Part shown: positions 35,131 through 44,611 of the stretch, piece after piece | How positions within the stretch are numbered: position 1 is the first letter of the stretch | Layout of the letters: every line of letters begins with the position of its first letter | Assembly (NCBI GenBank): GCA_002842205.1 | Contig: PHCI01000002.1 | Span: 248,001 to 312,000, forward strand | Source: Betaproteobacteria bacterium HGW-Betaproteobacteria-3 | Lineage (GTDB): Bacteria > Pseudomonadota > Gammaproteobacteria > Burkholderiales > Burkholderiaceae_C | DNA: 64,000 nt | Direction of reading: 5' to 3' | Program-made: the position numbers and the translations under genes | The notes under the pieces: generated by a model | What the model was told of the DNA's origin: nothing | The model's input: only the letters and a program-made list of their open reading frames with translations | Databases searched by the model: none

Positions 35131-36126
35131 ATGAAAAAACGCAACGGAAACCGCCTGCCAGCGAATCCGGATGCGTCTGAAGGTTGGCCGCACGCCGATG
35201 CGGCGGGGCAGGCCGACGACCCCCCCGTGGTGACGGCGGCCGCTGCGTCCGACCTGACTTCGCCGGCACTCACCGGCGAGGTCAGCGATGCGCTTGCCCT
35301 TTATCTGCGCGATGTCCGCCGCACCCGCCTGTTCACGGCCGAGGAAGAATTTGACTCGGCCACCCGCGCCCGCGCCGGCGACTTTGCCGCGCGCCAGCGC
35401 ATGATCGAACACAACCTGCGCCTGGTGGTGAGCATTGCCAAGAGCTACCTCGGGCGCGGCGTCCCGCTGTCCGACCTGATCGAGGAAGGCAATCTGGGCC
35501 TGATGCACGCCATCACCAAGTTCGAGCCCGAGCGCGGCTTTCGCTTCTCGACCTACGCCACCTGGTGGATTCGCCAGTCGATCGAGCGCGCCGCCATGAA
35601 CCAGGGCCGCGTGATCCGCCTGCCCGTGCACGTGGTGCGCGAGCTGCAGCAGGTGCTGCGGGCCCGCCGCCTGCTCGAAAACGACCCCCAATTTGTGGCC
35701 CGGCGGCCCGACGGCGTGCGCGTCGAGGACGTGGCCGCGCTGCTGGACCGCGACGTGCACGAAGTGGCCGATCTGCTGGCCATGGCCGAGACCCCGCGTT
35801 CGCTCGACGCCAGCGTTGACGGGGAGGACGATCACACCCTGAGCGACTCCCTGGTGGACCCGTTGGCCATGGACCCGACCCACGTCACCCAGCACCACGA
35901 GGTCGAGCGCCTGCTGGACCACTGGATCGACGCCCTGTCAAGCCGCGAAAAAGAAGTCCTGGAAGGCCGTTTTGGCCTGCACGACCGCGACCCCGAAACG
36001 CTGGAGGTTCTGAGCGACCGCCTGGGCCTGACCCGCGAACGCGTGCGCCAGATCCAGAACGAGGCGCTGCACAAGCTGCGGCGCCACATGGTGCGCACCG
36101 GCGTCGGCAAGGACGCGCTGCTGTAG
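35131..36126 (+). CDS. rpoS: RNA polymerase sigma factor RpoS
   Basis: Stationary-phase sigma factor, 331 residues, 5 bp after nlpD. Region 1.2 ([21 protein letters not shown]), region 2 ([45 protein letters not shown]), region 3 ([14 protein letters not shown]) and region 4 ([33 protein letters not shown]) are all present. The context surE-pcm-nlpD upstream confirms RpoS rather than another group 2 sigma. As in other bacteria, a promoter for rpoS may lie inside nlpD, but I could not identify one. Confidence 0.96.
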   Translation: MKKRNGNRLPANPDASEGWPHADAAGQADDPPVVTAAAASDLTSPALTGEVSDALALYLRDVRRTRLFTAEEEFDSATRARAGDFAARQRMIEHNLRLVVSIAKSYLGRGVPLSDLIEEGNLGLMHAITKFEPERGFRFSTYATWWIRQSIERAAMNQGRVIRLPVHVVRELQQVLRARRLLENDPQFVARRPDGVRVEDVAALLDRDVHEVADLLAMAETPRSLDASVDGEDDHTLSDSLVDPLAMDPTHVTQHHEVERLLDHWIDALSSREKEVLEGRFGLHDRDPETLEVLSDRLGLTRERVRQIQNEALHKLRRHMVRTGVGKDALL

Positions 36127-36206
36127 CCGCCCATAGCGCCATGGCATGGGCGTCAGCCCGGTGTGCTGCCACGTCCAGCGGCTGCGCAGCCTGAGACAAT
36201 CGGGCC

Positions 36207-37727
36207 ATGACCGACACCCTTTCGCAAAACAAGACCCTGCCCGAAGGCTGGCTCGAAGTCGAATCGCTCGACATTGACGCCCAGGGCGTGGCGCACCGGC
36301 CCGACGGCAAGGTGGTCTTCATTGAAGGCGCGCTGCCGTTCGAGCAGGTCAGCGCCAACGTTTACCGCAAAAAGAGCAACTGGGAGCAGGCCACCGTCAC
36401 GCAAATTCACCGGGAATCGTCGCAGCGCGTGCGCCCCGGCTGCCCGCATTTCGGCCTGCACGCGGGCGCCTGCGGCGGCTGCAAGATGCAGCACCTGCAT
36501 GTGGGCGCGCAGGTGGCCGTCAAGCAGCGCGTGCTCGAAGACAACCTGTGGCACCTGGGCAAGGTGAAGGCGGACAACATCCTGCGCCCGGTCGAGGGCC
36601 CGGCCTGGGGTTACCGCTATCGCGCGCGGCTGTCGGTGCGCTATGTGCACAAGAAGGGTGAGGTGCTGGTCGGGTTTCACGAGCGCAAAAGCAGCTACGT
36701 GGCCGACATGAAGGTCTGCCACGTGCTGCCGCCCCACGTCAGCGCCTTGCTGATGCCGCTGCGCGCGCTGATCTTCAGCCTGGACGCGCGTGAAACCTGC
36801 CCGCAGATCGAGCTGGCCTGCGGCGACGCCGTGACCGCGCTGGTGCTGCGCCACCTGGCGCCGCTGTCGGCGGGCGACCTGGCCAAGCTCCGCGCCTTTG
36901 CTGTGGCGCACCCCGAAGTGCAGTGGTGGCTGCAACCCAAGGGGCCGGAGACGGTGCAGTTGTTGGACCCACCGGCCCCGCCAGCCCCACCCACCGTTCG
37001 GGCTGAGCCGGTCGACGCCCTTCGACAAGCTCAGGGCGAACGGTTGTCACCGGGTGCTGGCCCGCTGAACTACAGCCTGCCCGAATTCGGCATCACCATG
37101 CCCTTCAAGCCGACCGACTTCACACAGGTCAACCCCCACATCAACCGCGTGCTGGTGCTGCGCGCGTTGCGCCTGCTCGATGCGCAACGCCACGAGCGCG
37201 TGATCGACTGGTTTTGCGGCCTGGGCAACTTCACGCTGCCCATCGCCACGCAGGCGCGCGAGGTGCTGGGCATCGAGGGCAGCGAGGCACTGGTGGCCCG
37301 TTCGCGCGAGAATTATGAGAAAAACAAGGCCTTAGCCCCCGTCGGTAGGTCATTGTTTGCTACTGAATTCAAAGCAAGAAACCTGTTCGAGATGACCCCG
37401 CACCTGCTCGTGCAGGACGGTGTGGCTGACAAATGGCTGGTGGACCCGCCGCGTGAAGGCGCCTTTGCACTGGCCAAGGCGCTGGCCGAACTGCACCAGG
37501 CCCGCCAGGGCGGCCCCGACGCGCCGCCGCTGCCCGAAGCCGCCCAACACTGGACGCCGCCACGCCGGATCGTCTACGTCAGCTGCAACCCCGCCACCCT
37601 GGCCCGCGACGCCGGCCTGCTGGTGCACCAGGCCGGCTATCGCTGCAGCTTTGCGGGGGTCGTCAACATGTTCCCGCACACGGCGCATGTGGAGAGCATG
37701 GCGGTGTTTGATCTGGAGGCGGTTTAA
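36207..37727 (+). CDS. rlmD: 23S rRNA (uracil-1939-C5)-methyltransferase RlmD, with two repeat-encoded segments
   Basis: A 506-residue RNA methyltransferase, longer than the usual ~430-450. It has an N-terminal TRAM-like domain ([15 protein letters not shown]), Fe-S cysteines ([14 protein letters not shown]), the SAM site [14 protein letters not shown] and the catalytic Cys in [12 protein letters not shown]. Residues about 263-280 ([18 protein letters not shown]) are the translation of a palindromic repeat. Residues about 374-388 ([15 protein letters not shown]) come from a copy of repeat family A. The catalytic core motifs are intact. Confidence 0.93.
   Translation: MTDTLSQNKTLPEGWLEVESLDIDAQGVAHRPDGKVVFIEGALPFEQVSANVYRKKSNWEQATVTQIHRESSQRVRPGCPHFGLHAGACGGCKMQHLHVGAQVAVKQRVLEDNLWHLGKVKADNILRPVEGPAWGYRYRARLSVRYVHKKGEVLVGFHERKSSYVADMKVCHVLPPHVSALLMPLRALIFSLDARETCPQIELACGDAVTALVLRHLAPLSAGDLAKLRAFAVAHPEVQWWLQPKGPETVQLLDPPAPPAPPTVRAEPVDALRQAQGERLSPGAGPLNYSLPEFGITMPFKPTDFTQVNPHINRVLVLRALRLLDAQRHERVIDWFCGLGNFTLPIATQAREVLGIEGSEALVARSRENYEKNKALAPVGRSLFATEFKARNLFEMTPHLLVQDGVADKWLVDPPREGAFALAKALAELHQARQGGPDAPPLPEAAQHWTPPRRIVYVSCNPATLARDAGLLVHQAGYRCSFAGVVNMFPHTAHVESMAVFDLEAV
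36994..37043 (+). repeat. palindromic repeat family D, copy inside rlmD
   Basis: CCGTTCGGGCTGAGCC, a short loop region with GGTCGACGCCC, then TTCGACAAGCTCAGGGCGAACGG. The arms form a long imperfect hairpin. The same element occurs at 56103-56168 between ligK and ligI. It is translated in frame here without a stop. Confidence 0.88.
37326..37375 (+). repeat. dispersed repeat family A, copy 8, inside rlmD
   Basis: AAGGCCTTAGCCCCCGTCGG then TAGGTCATTGTTTGCTACTGAATTCAAAGC. It is the second repeat of different type in the same gene. It lies in frame between the SAM-binding strands and the NLFEMTP segment. Confidence 0.78.
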
Positions 37728-37965
37728 GGGGGGGGCTTGACTGGAAATCTCTACGTCCGAGCGTTACTGCGTCGGGCACAGGGCCACCCTCCCGGTATTT
37801 CGCCACAAGACAGGGGCTGCAGGAGAGGGGCAAGTCGTCCCCATGGCTGGAATGCGTGGAAAAAGACCGCATTTCCGCCACTGTCCACCTCAGTGTTCGT
37901 GGGCGTTGCACCACAAAATGATGGGGATGAGGTAGATTTACATCAAGGCAAGGTCCGGGCAGGTC

Positions 37966-40900
37966 ATGGAACAATGGTCGCTTGGGCGCGCAGGTTGCGC
38001 AACGGACAAAAGCAATGGCAGAAAAACAAAAATTCTCCTGCCTGGAGACCAAGCGCCCGCAGGGCTTGAACACTTCGGGATCGACGTCGATGTGGAACCC
38101 TCTCGCCGTGCTGCGGCCTTCGGGGGGCGGTGTGCTCCATTGAAGCGCGGCGTCCTTCACTGGCTCGGTCATCCCGGGCGCCAGGCGGGGCTGCTTTTGG
38201 CCACGCTGGTGCCGTTGCTGGTGGTGATCTGGCTGGTTACCCATCAGCGCATCGATCTTGAGCGACGAGAGACACAGGCTGCTGAAGTCCGTGGCAACGA
38301 GAATCTGGCGTTGGCCCACGAGGAGCGGAGCCTTCGCCTGCTGACGACACTCGATCAGTTGCTGCTTTGGATGCGCGACGAAACCGGGCGGACGGGCCGC
38401 ATCGCCGATCTGCCCCCGGACCTGACGCGACTGGGTTTGCCAGCCGCAACGGTGGTGATCTCGGGCGTGCTCGACGTCAACGGCAAAATCACCGAACTCG
38501 CCACGGGGCAAGACCCGGACCGGTACGACGTTGGCGATCTCGCGCGTGCGTTTGCGGCCTCGGATGACACGATCTTTATTGGACGAGCCCGCAAGGACGA
38601 GCGCGGGAATCGGTGGATGATGCCCTTGGTGCGCAAGTTCCGGGGGCGAAACGGTGCCTGGGCGGGTGCTGTTTTCATGGCGATCGATCCCCGTCTGTTT
38701 GTCGATTTCTATGACAAGGCAAACCTCGCGCCGGACATGCTTCTGGACCTGGTGGGGCTGGACGGATTCAGCCGGGCCCGACGGCAGGAAAACTTGATCG
38801 AGTCGGACGGTGACTGGCGCGCGCTGGACCTGATCCGACGACAGTCCGAGCAGCCCGCGGCAAGTTACCTCACCACCACCCAACCCGATGGCGTGGAGCG
38901 GTTTGTGAGCTTCCGTACGCTACCAGGCTATCCGTTGATGGTGGTGGTGGGGTCGTCATCGGCTGTTGCCATGAAAGCGTTTGACGAGCGCCGGCTTCGG
39001 TATCTCTTTCGCGCCGTCGCGGCGTCGCTGATCACTCTTTTGTTTGGCGCGGCATTGTTCATGGTCATGCGGCGGATGCAACGCCTGCTGGTGCTGCACG
39101 CGGACAGCGAGGCGCGCTTCAAGGCGCTCGCGGAGTTGTCTGCCGACTGGTATTGGGAAACCGATCGCGAGCACCGGTTTACGCTCATGTCGGCGGGCGT
39201 TGGCTTCGGTACCGGATTTCGGCCTGAAGACTATCTCGGGTTGAGGCGTTGGGAGGTGCCTGACGCGCAACCGGTTGACGGCGATTGGGCGGCCTATCAG
39301 GCAATGCTGGACCGCTGCGAGGCATTTCGGGACATGGGCAACTGCCGACGCGACGTCGACGGCAAACTGCAGTATTCAAAGATTTCCGGGACACCGGTCT
39401 TCAACGCCGCGGGCGAGTTCACCGGCTATCGCGGCGTCGGGCGGATGGTCACGGCCGAGCGTGAAGCGGCCCGAACGCTGGCCGAAAGTCAGGCCCGGCT
39501 GGAGGCCATCATTGATTCCTCGATGGACGCCATCATCACGGTGGACGAGGCGTTCCGGATTCGGGTCTTCAATGCGGCCGCCGCCCGGATGTTCCTGTGC
39601 ACGCCCGAGGATGCGCTGGGGTCGCCAATTGCCCGGTTTGTACCGCGGCGGTATGCCGACCATCATGACCAGAAGATGCGGCTTTTTTCGGATACCGGCG
39701 AGTCGCAGCGGCGGATGGGTTTGGCGGCGGACGTGCTGGCGCTTCGTTCGGATGGCAGCGAGTTTCCCGCCGAGGCCACCATCTCGCGCATGCAGGTCGG
39801 TGGGCGGTCCTATTCGACGGTGTTTCTGCGCGACGTGACCGACCGGATGCTGGCCGAAGCCGCCTTGCGCGACAGCGAAGAGCACTACCGTCTGCTGTTC
39901 GAGTCGAGCATGGACGCTGTCCTGCTCGGGGCTCCTGATGGCTCGATCACGGCGGCCAATTCGGCTGCCTGCGGGATGTTCGGTCTGACGGCGGAGCAGT
40001 TTTTTGCGCGCGGCATGATCGGGATTGCCGACCTGGCCGACCCCCGAATGGAACAGCTGGTTCGGGCCAGTGCGGATGCGCCTGGATTCGTGCTGGGGCA
40101 TGCGGCCTTCTTGCGCAACGACGGAACACGGTTCGAAGGCGAGGTGTCCTACACGGTGTACGTGGATCATGCGGGGCGCGCAATGACCAGCGTGGTGATA
40201 CGGGATGTGAGCGAACGTCTTGCGGCAGAGGCCGAGCGCCGGGGGCTGGAAGAAAAGCTGCGCGAGGTGCAGAAGATGGAAGCCCTGGGCACGCTCGCGG
40301 GAGGCGTTGCGCATGATTTCAACAATATTCTCGCGGCGATTCTCGGCAATGTGGCGCTGGCCCGCCAGGACGCACAGGCTTCGCCGCGCGTGCAGCGAAG
40401 CCTGGAGGAAATCCAGCAGGCCGGCATGCGTGCACGCAACCTTGTGCAGCAGATTCTGGCCTTCAGCCGGCGTCAACCCCAGGTGTTCGAAATACAGCCA
40501 TTGCGTCCGGTGGTGGAGGACGCCTTGCGCCTGCTGCAATCCACGCTGCCCTCGGGCATTGACTTGGTGACCCGCCTGACGCCAACATCGCTGTCTGTGC
40601 GGGCCGATGCCGGCCAGGTTGGACAGGTGCTGCTGAACCTGTGCACCAACGCCTGGCACGCCCTGGACCCGGCGCGCCCGGGGACGATTGAAGTCGTGCT
40701 TGAATCGACCGCGCTGGATGCGGAATCTGCTGCCCGCAAGGGGCTGCTCGTGGCAGGGGTGTACGCGCAGCTCACGGTCAGGGACAATGGCACCGGAATG
40801 GACCCCGAGACGATGACCCGTATCTTTGAACCCTTCTACACGACCAAGCCTGTGGGGGAGGGCACCGGTTTGGGATTGGCCGTGGTGCATGGCATCGTGC

Positions 40901-41424
40901 GAGCGCATGAAGGCGCCGTGCAGGTGAGCAGCAACTTGGGCGAAGGCACCCGGTTTGACGTGTTTCTGCCGGTGGTCGATTCGGATGCCGCCGATCCGCC
41001 GCAACAACCGGGCGCGGAGGCGCCTTCCGACCAGCCGGGCATGGGGCAAGGCCGCCATGTGGCCTACATCGACGACTATGAGGCCATGGCCTTTCTGGTC
41101 TCCGAAATATTGAAGGAGCTGGGCTACCGCGTGAGCTGTTTTGAGCGTGCCGAAGACGGCCTGGCGGCGATTCGCGCCCATCCGGCCGATTTCGACATCG
41201 TGGTGACCGACTTCAACATGCCCGGCCACTCGGGGCTGGACCTGGCGCGGGAGCTCCGTGCACTGCGCCCCGATCTACCCGTGATCATCACCACGGGCTT
41301 CATCACCGATGCCTTGCTCAGCGGCGCGAAGGAATGTGGCGTGCGACTGGTGTTTGACAAGCAAAACCTCGTGGAAGAGCTGCCGGGTCATATCGCCCGC
41401 GTGCTCGACGGCCCGGTCGCCTGA
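37966..41424 (+). CDS. hybrid PAS sensor histidine kinase with receiver domain
   Basis: The frame gives 1,152 residues; the first ~55 codons look non-native and the true start is uncertain. Layout: membrane helix (LLLATLVPLLVVIWLV), periplasmic Cache-like sensor to about residue 345, second helix (LITLLFGAALFMVM). Three PAS domains follow (ADWYWETDREH, AIIDSSMDAIITVDEAF, LLFESSMDAVLLGAPDG). The HisKA H-box is GGVAHDFNNILAAILGN and the HATPase blocks are LNLCTNAWHAL, DNGTGM and GEGTGLGLAVVHG. A C-terminal receiver carries YIDDYE, phospho-Asp in VVTDFNMPGHSG, and TTG. No DNA-binding partner is adjacent. Signal unknown. Confidence 0.88.
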   Translation: MEQWSLGRAGCATDKSNGRKTKILLPGDQAPAGLEHFGIDVDVEPSRRAAAFGGRCAPLKRGVLHWLGHPGRQAGLLLATLVPLLVVIWLVTHQRIDLERRETQAAEVRGNENLALAHEERSLRLLTTLDQLLLWMRDETGRTGRIADLPPDLTRLGLPAATVVISGVLDVNGKITELATGQDPDRYDVGDLARAFAASDDTIFIGRARKDERGNRWMMPLVRKFRGRNGAWAGAVFMAIDPRLFVDFYDKANLAPDMLLDLVGLDGFSRARRQENLIESDGDWRALDLIRRQSEQPAASYLTTTQPDGVERFVSFRTLPGYPLMVVVGSSSAVAMKAFDERRLRYLFRAVAASLITLLFGAALFMVMRRMQRLLVLHADSEARFKALAELSADWYWETDREHRFTLMSAGVGFGTGFRPEDYLGLRRWEVPDAQPVDGDWAAYQAMLDRCEAFRDMGNCRRDVDGKLQYSKISGTPVFNAAGEFTGYRGVGRMVTAEREAARTLAESQARLEAIIDSSMDAIITVDEAFRIRVFNAAAARMFLCTPEDALGSPIARFVPRRYADHHDQKMRLFSDTGESQRRMGLAADVLALRSDGSEFPAEATISRMQVGGRSYSTVFLRDVTDRMLAEAALRDSEEHYRLLFESSMDAVLLGAPDGSITAANSAACGMFGLTAEQFFARGMIGIADLADPRMEQLVRASADAPGFVLGHAAFLRNDGTRFEGEVSYTVYVDHAGRAMTSVVIRDVSERLAAEAERRGLEEKLREVQKMEALGTLAGGVAHDFNNILAAILGNVALARQDAQASPRVQRSLEEIQQAGMRARNLVQQILAFSRRQPQVFEIQPLRPVVEDALRLLQSTLPSGIDLVTRLTPTSLSVRADAGQVGQVLLNLCTNAWHALDPARPGTIEVVLESTALDAESAARKGLLVAGVYAQLTVRDNGTGMDPETMTRIFEPFYTTKPVGEGTGLGLAVVHGIVRAHEGAVQVSSNLGEGTRFDVFLPVVDSDAADPPQQPGAEAPSDQPGMGQGRHVAYIDDYEAMAFLVSEILKELGYRVSCFERAEDGLAAIRAHPADFDIVVTDFNMPGHSGLDLARELRALRPDLPVIITTGFITDALLSGAKECGVRLVFDKQNLVEELPGHIARVLDGPVA

Positions 41425-41459
41425 CGGGTTCGCCAGACCTGCTGCGCCGATTTCAAGGC

Positions 41460-42224
41460 ATGGACAACGACTTTCTTCCGTTCGTGGACCGGGCCAATGT
41501 GCGGCCGGTTGCCCGCCAGGAGGGGCGAAGTTTGCTGCTGCGCTTTGACATGGACACGGTGCAGAGCAGCATGAATCTGGACGACCCCTGCGTTCTGGAA
41601 CTGGAATACACGCGCGCCATGATGCTGTGCCTGCTGTTTTGCCCGGCGCCACGGCACATCCTGATGATCGGTCTTGGCGGAGGGTCTCTGGCCCGGTATT
41701 GCCACCGCCATTTGCCCGACGCCGACATGACGGTTGTCGAGATCAACCCGCACGTGATGGCCCTGCGAGACGACTTTCTGGTGCCGCCGGACGGCCCGCG
41801 CTTTCGCGTGGTACTGGCCGATGGCGCTGTGTTCGTGCGGCGAACGGCGCAGCCGTTTGACGTGATTCTGGTGGACGGTTTTCATTTTGACGGGCAGCCC
41901 GATGCCCTGGGCACGCTGGCGTTTTACGGTGCGTGCCGGGCCCGGCTGGCGCCTTCGGGCGTGCTGGTGGTCAACATGGACAGCGACGCCGGCATCAGCG
42001 AGCCCCTGCTGCAACGCCTGGGCGAAGCATTTGATGGCGGGGTCATGTCCATGTTGCCTGAAGTGGGCTCCAACCGTGTGGCCTTTGCGGCGGCCGCACC
42101 CGTATTGCAGGGTGTCCAGAACACCTGGCGCGAACGCCTCCAGGCTCTGGAGCCGGTGCATCGGCAGATGCTGGGTCGGCGCAGTGGCGAGGGGCTGGCG
42201 TGGCCACCCCTTGACCCGCCCTGA
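41460..42224 (+). CDS. spermidine synthase-like methyltransferase-fold protein
   Basis: A 254-residue protein of the polyamine aminopropyltransferase / SpeE fold. ILMIGLGGGSLARYCHRHLP is the nucleotide-binding loop, VVEINPHVM gives the acidic ribose ligand, VVLADGAVFVRR is a further pocket element, and VILVDGFHFDGQP is the place of the catalytic Asp. It lacks the long N-terminal beta-domain of authentic spermidine synthases. Substrate is uncertain; many genomes carry such 'fused or orphan SpeE-like' proteins. It lies 35 bp after the kinase and converges on the MetE-like gene 3 bp away. Confidence 0.8.
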   Translation: MDNDFLPFVDRANVRPVARQEGRSLLLRFDMDTVQSSMNLDDPCVLELEYTRAMMLCLLFCPAPRHILMIGLGGGSLARYCHRHLPDADMTVVEINPHVMALRDDFLVPPDGPRFRVVLADGAVFVRRTAQPFDVILVDGFHFDGQPDALGTLAFYGACRARLAPSGVLVVNMDSDAGISEPLLQRLGEAFDGGVMSMLPEVGSNRVAFAAAAPVLQGVQNTWRERLQALEPVHRQMLGRRSGEGLAWPPLDPP

Positions 42225-42227
42225 ACT

Positions 42228-43346
42228 TCAGGCGTCGGCCCAGACCTCTTGGGCGGTTTCGATCACCAGGCGCAGTTTGGCGCGCTGCGCTTCCACCGCG
42301 ATGTTGTTGCCGTGAACCGTGCTGCTGAACCCGCATTGAGGTGACAGCGCCAACTGCTCCAGCGGCGCGTAACGCGCAGCCTCGTCGATGCGGCGCTTGA
42401 GGTCGTCCTTGCTTTCCATTTCGCCAAACTTGGTGGTCACCAGCCCCAGCACCACGGTTTTGCCCTTGGGCAGGTAGCGCAGTGGCTTGAAATCGCCACT
42501 TCGTTCGTCGTCGTATTCCATGAAATACGCGTCCAGGTTCATCTCCCTGAGCAGGGCTTCGGCCACCGGCTCGTAGTTGCCGGCCGCCGCATGCGTGCTC
42601 TTGAAGTTGCCGCGGCACAGGTGCATGGCCAGCAGCATCCCGGCGGGCTTCTGTGCCACGACCTTGTTGATGAAGGCGGCGTAGCGGTGCGCCAGCTCGT
42701 TGGGATCATCGCCCCGGCCGCGTGCGGCCTCGCGCATTTTTTCGTCGCACAGGTAGGCCAGGTTGGTGTCGTCCATCTGCACGTAATTGCAGCCAGCAGC
42801 GCTCAGCGAACGCAACTCGTCGCCGTAGGCCTTGGCCACGTCGTCGTAGAAGTCGGGATCCAGTTCAGGGTAGGCCGTGCGGCTGATGCCTGCGCGCCCG
42901 CCACGGAAGTGCAGCATCGTGGGTGAGGGAATGGACACCTTGGGGGTGCGGCCCGCACTCACCTGGGATTTGAGGTAGTTGAAGTCGGCCAGCTGGATCT
43001 GTTTGGCGTGGGTGACCTTGTCGACCACGTGGATGGCGGGCGGCACCAGGTGCTCCTTGCCGTCGGCGCCCACGGCCAGCATGGCTTCCCCCACTTTCAC
43101 GCCACCCAACTGCTCCAGGAAATCCAGGTGGAAATAGGTGCGACGAAACTCGCCGTCGGTGATGCTTTTCAGCCCCACATCTTCCTGGAACTTCACGATC
43201 TCGGTGATGGCCTTGTCCTCCACCTTGCGCAACTGCTCGGGCGTGATCTCGCCGCGCGCCTTTTGTTCACGGGCTTCCAGGAGGTATTGCGGTCGCAAAA
43301 AGCTGCCAACGTGGTCATAACGCGCGGGGAGGTGCGGGGCACTCAT
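42228..43346 (-). CDS. MetE C-terminal-domain-like (cobalamin-independent methionine synthase family) protein
   Basis: A 372-residue protein of the COG0620 family. The start at 43346 follows AGGAG. It opens RYDHVGSFLRPQYLLEAR, and has KSITDGEFRRTYFHLDFL, VQMDDTNLAYL, HLCRGNF and LALSPQCGFSSTVHG, which hold the His/Cys/Glu zinc-site positions of MetE. It is about half the length of full MetE, lacking the N-terminal barrel. It is divergent from vanA over 153 bp, so a role in handling the methyl or C1 group of methoxy-aromatics is possible but is inference only. Confidence 0.85.
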   Translation of the reverse strand: MSAPHLPARYDHVGSFLRPQYLLEAREQKARGEITPEQLRKVEDKAITEIVKFQEDVGLKSITDGEFRRTYFHLDFLEQLGGVKVGEAMLAVGADGKEHLVPPAIHVVDKVTHAKQIQLADFNYLKSQVSAGRTPKVSIPSPTMLHFRGGRAGISRTAYPELDPDFYDDVAKAYGDELRSLSAAGCNYVQMDDTNLAYLCDEKMREAARGRGDDPNELAHRYAAFINKVVAQKPAGMLLAMHLCRGNFKSTHAAAGNYEPVAEALLREMNLDAYFMEYDDERSGDFKPLRYLPKGKTVVLGLVTTKFGEMESKDDLKRRIDEAARYAPLEQLALSPQCGFSSTVHGNNIAVEAQRAKLRLVIETAQEVWADA

Positions 43347-43419
43347 GGGCAAGTCTCCTGGAAGTTTGTGGAAATCGAATCTGGATCTGAATGGTAGATC
43401 ATAAAAAAATTTGATCATT

Positions 43420-43495
43420 GAATACAATAAAGCTAAAAATCAAGCCAAAATTGGCATTTCTGATTGAGTTTCTGCGTTTAATGTATACAATCAGT
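43420..43495. promoter_or_regulatory. divergent vanA / metE-like control region with GntR-type operator candidates
   Basis: An AT-rich island in otherwise GC-rich DNA. TGTATACA (43482-43489) is a perfect palindrome within ATGTATACAAT, and ATTGAATACAAT near 43417-43428 is a partial copy. VanR-type GntR regulators recognise ATTGTATACAAT-like sites, and a GntR/FCD gene lies directly downstream of vanA. The spacing would allow control of both divergent genes. Confidence 0.6.
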
Positions 43496-43499
43496 ATGC

Positions 43500-44609
43500 A
43501 TGAACCTCTCAAGCCCCACTTTTCCCTTGAATGCGTGGTACGCCGCCGCCTATGACGTCGAGATCGGCCGCACGCTGTTGGCCCGCACGGTGTGCAACCA
43601 GCAACTGGTGCTGTTTCGCAAGACCGACGGCAGCGTGGCGGCGCTGGAAGACGCGTGTTGGCACCGGTTGATGCCACTGTCGCTGGGGCGGCTGGAGGGC
43701 GACGAGGTGACCTGCGGCTATCACGGTCTGGTGTTCAATGCCCAGGGGCGTTGCACCCACATGCCCAGCCAGGACACGCTGAACCCTTCGGCTTGTGTGC
43801 GCAGCTACCCGGTGGCGGAGAAATACCGTTTTGTCTGGGTCTGGCCTGGCGATCCGGCCAAGGCCGATCCGGCACTGATTCCCGACATGCACTGGAACCA
43901 CGATCCCGCCTGGGCGGGCGACGGCAAGATGATCCGCGTGGCTTGCGACTACCGTCTGGTGGTGGACAACCTCATGGACCTCACGCACGAGACCTTCGTG
44001 CATGGCTCCAGCATTGGCCAGCAGGCCGTGGCCGAGGCGCCGTTTGTGGCCACGCACGGCGAGCGCACCGCCACCGTCACCCGGTGGATGGAAAACATCG
44101 ATCCGCCCCCTTTCTGGGCGGGCCAGATCTTCCAGGCGCGCGGCTACCGCGGCAAGGTGGACCGCTGGCAGATCATCCGGTTCGAAGCGCCGTGCACGGT
44201 GAATATCGACGTGGGCGTGGCCGAGACCGGCACGGGCGCGATTCCGCCGGGTGGCAACCAGGGTGATCCGAAGCTCAGTCACCGCAGCCATGGGGTCAAC
44301 GGCTACGTGCTCAACACCATCACGCCCGAGACCGATCGCACCTGCCTGTACTTCTGGGCGTTTGCGCGCAACTACCTGCAGGGGGAGCAGCGGCTGACGC
44401 ACCAGTTGCGCGAGGGCGTGTCGACCATCTTCCGCGAGGACGAGCATGTGCTGGAAGCCCAGCAGCGCGCGATGGAGGCGCGGCCTAACCACACGTTCTA
44501 CAACCTCAACATTGACGCCGGTTCGATGTGGGCGCGGCGGCTGATTGACGGCTTGGTGACCAAGGAGCGCCCGGGCGTGCCGGTGATCCCCATCCGGGCG
44601 GCGGGGTGA
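43500..44609 (+). CDS. vanA: vanillate O-demethylase, oxygenase subunit
   Basis: A 369-residue Rieske non-heme iron oxygenase. The [2Fe-2S] ligands are in CWHRLMPLSLG and CGYHG, and the mononuclear iron triad is D-x2-H-x4-H in DNLMDLTHETFVH. It begins FPLNAWYAAAYDVEIGRTLLAR, the usual VanA opening. With the VanB reductase it converts vanillate to protocatechuate and formaldehyde. There is almost no leader Shine-Dalgarno. The stop overlaps the regulator start as GTGA. Confidence 0.95.
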   Translation: MNLSSPTFPLNAWYAAAYDVEIGRTLLARTVCNQQLVLFRKTDGSVAALEDACWHRLMPLSLGRLEGDEVTCGYHGLVFNAQGRCTHMPSQDTLNPSACVRSYPVAEKYRFVWVWPGDPAKADPALIPDMHWNHDPAWAGDGKMIRVACDYRLVVDNLMDLTHETFVHGSSIGQQAVAEAPFVATHGERTATVTRWMENIDPPPFWAGQIFQARGYRGKVDRWQIIRFEAPCTVNIDVGVAETGTGAIPPGGNQGDPKLSHRSHGVNGYVLNTITPETDRTCLYFWAFARNYLQGEQRLTHQLREGVSTIFREDEHVLEAQQRAMEARPNHTFYNLNIDAGSMWARRLIDGLVTKERPGVPVIPIRAAG

Positions 44610-44611
44610 TC

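Noticed and set aside
39376-41229. A 617-codon minus-strand frame within the hybrid kinase
   Set aside because: Antisense shadow of conserved HisKA/HATPase sequence with no family motif.
41460-42224. Authentic spermidine synthase speE
   Set aside because: The N-terminal beta-domain and parts of the putrescine pocket are missing. Only the nucleotide-binding fold is recognisable.
42228-43346. Full methionine synthase MetE
   Set aside because: At 372 residues it lacks the N-terminal half of MetE. Only the C-terminal catalytic barrel type is present, so the name MetE is not used.
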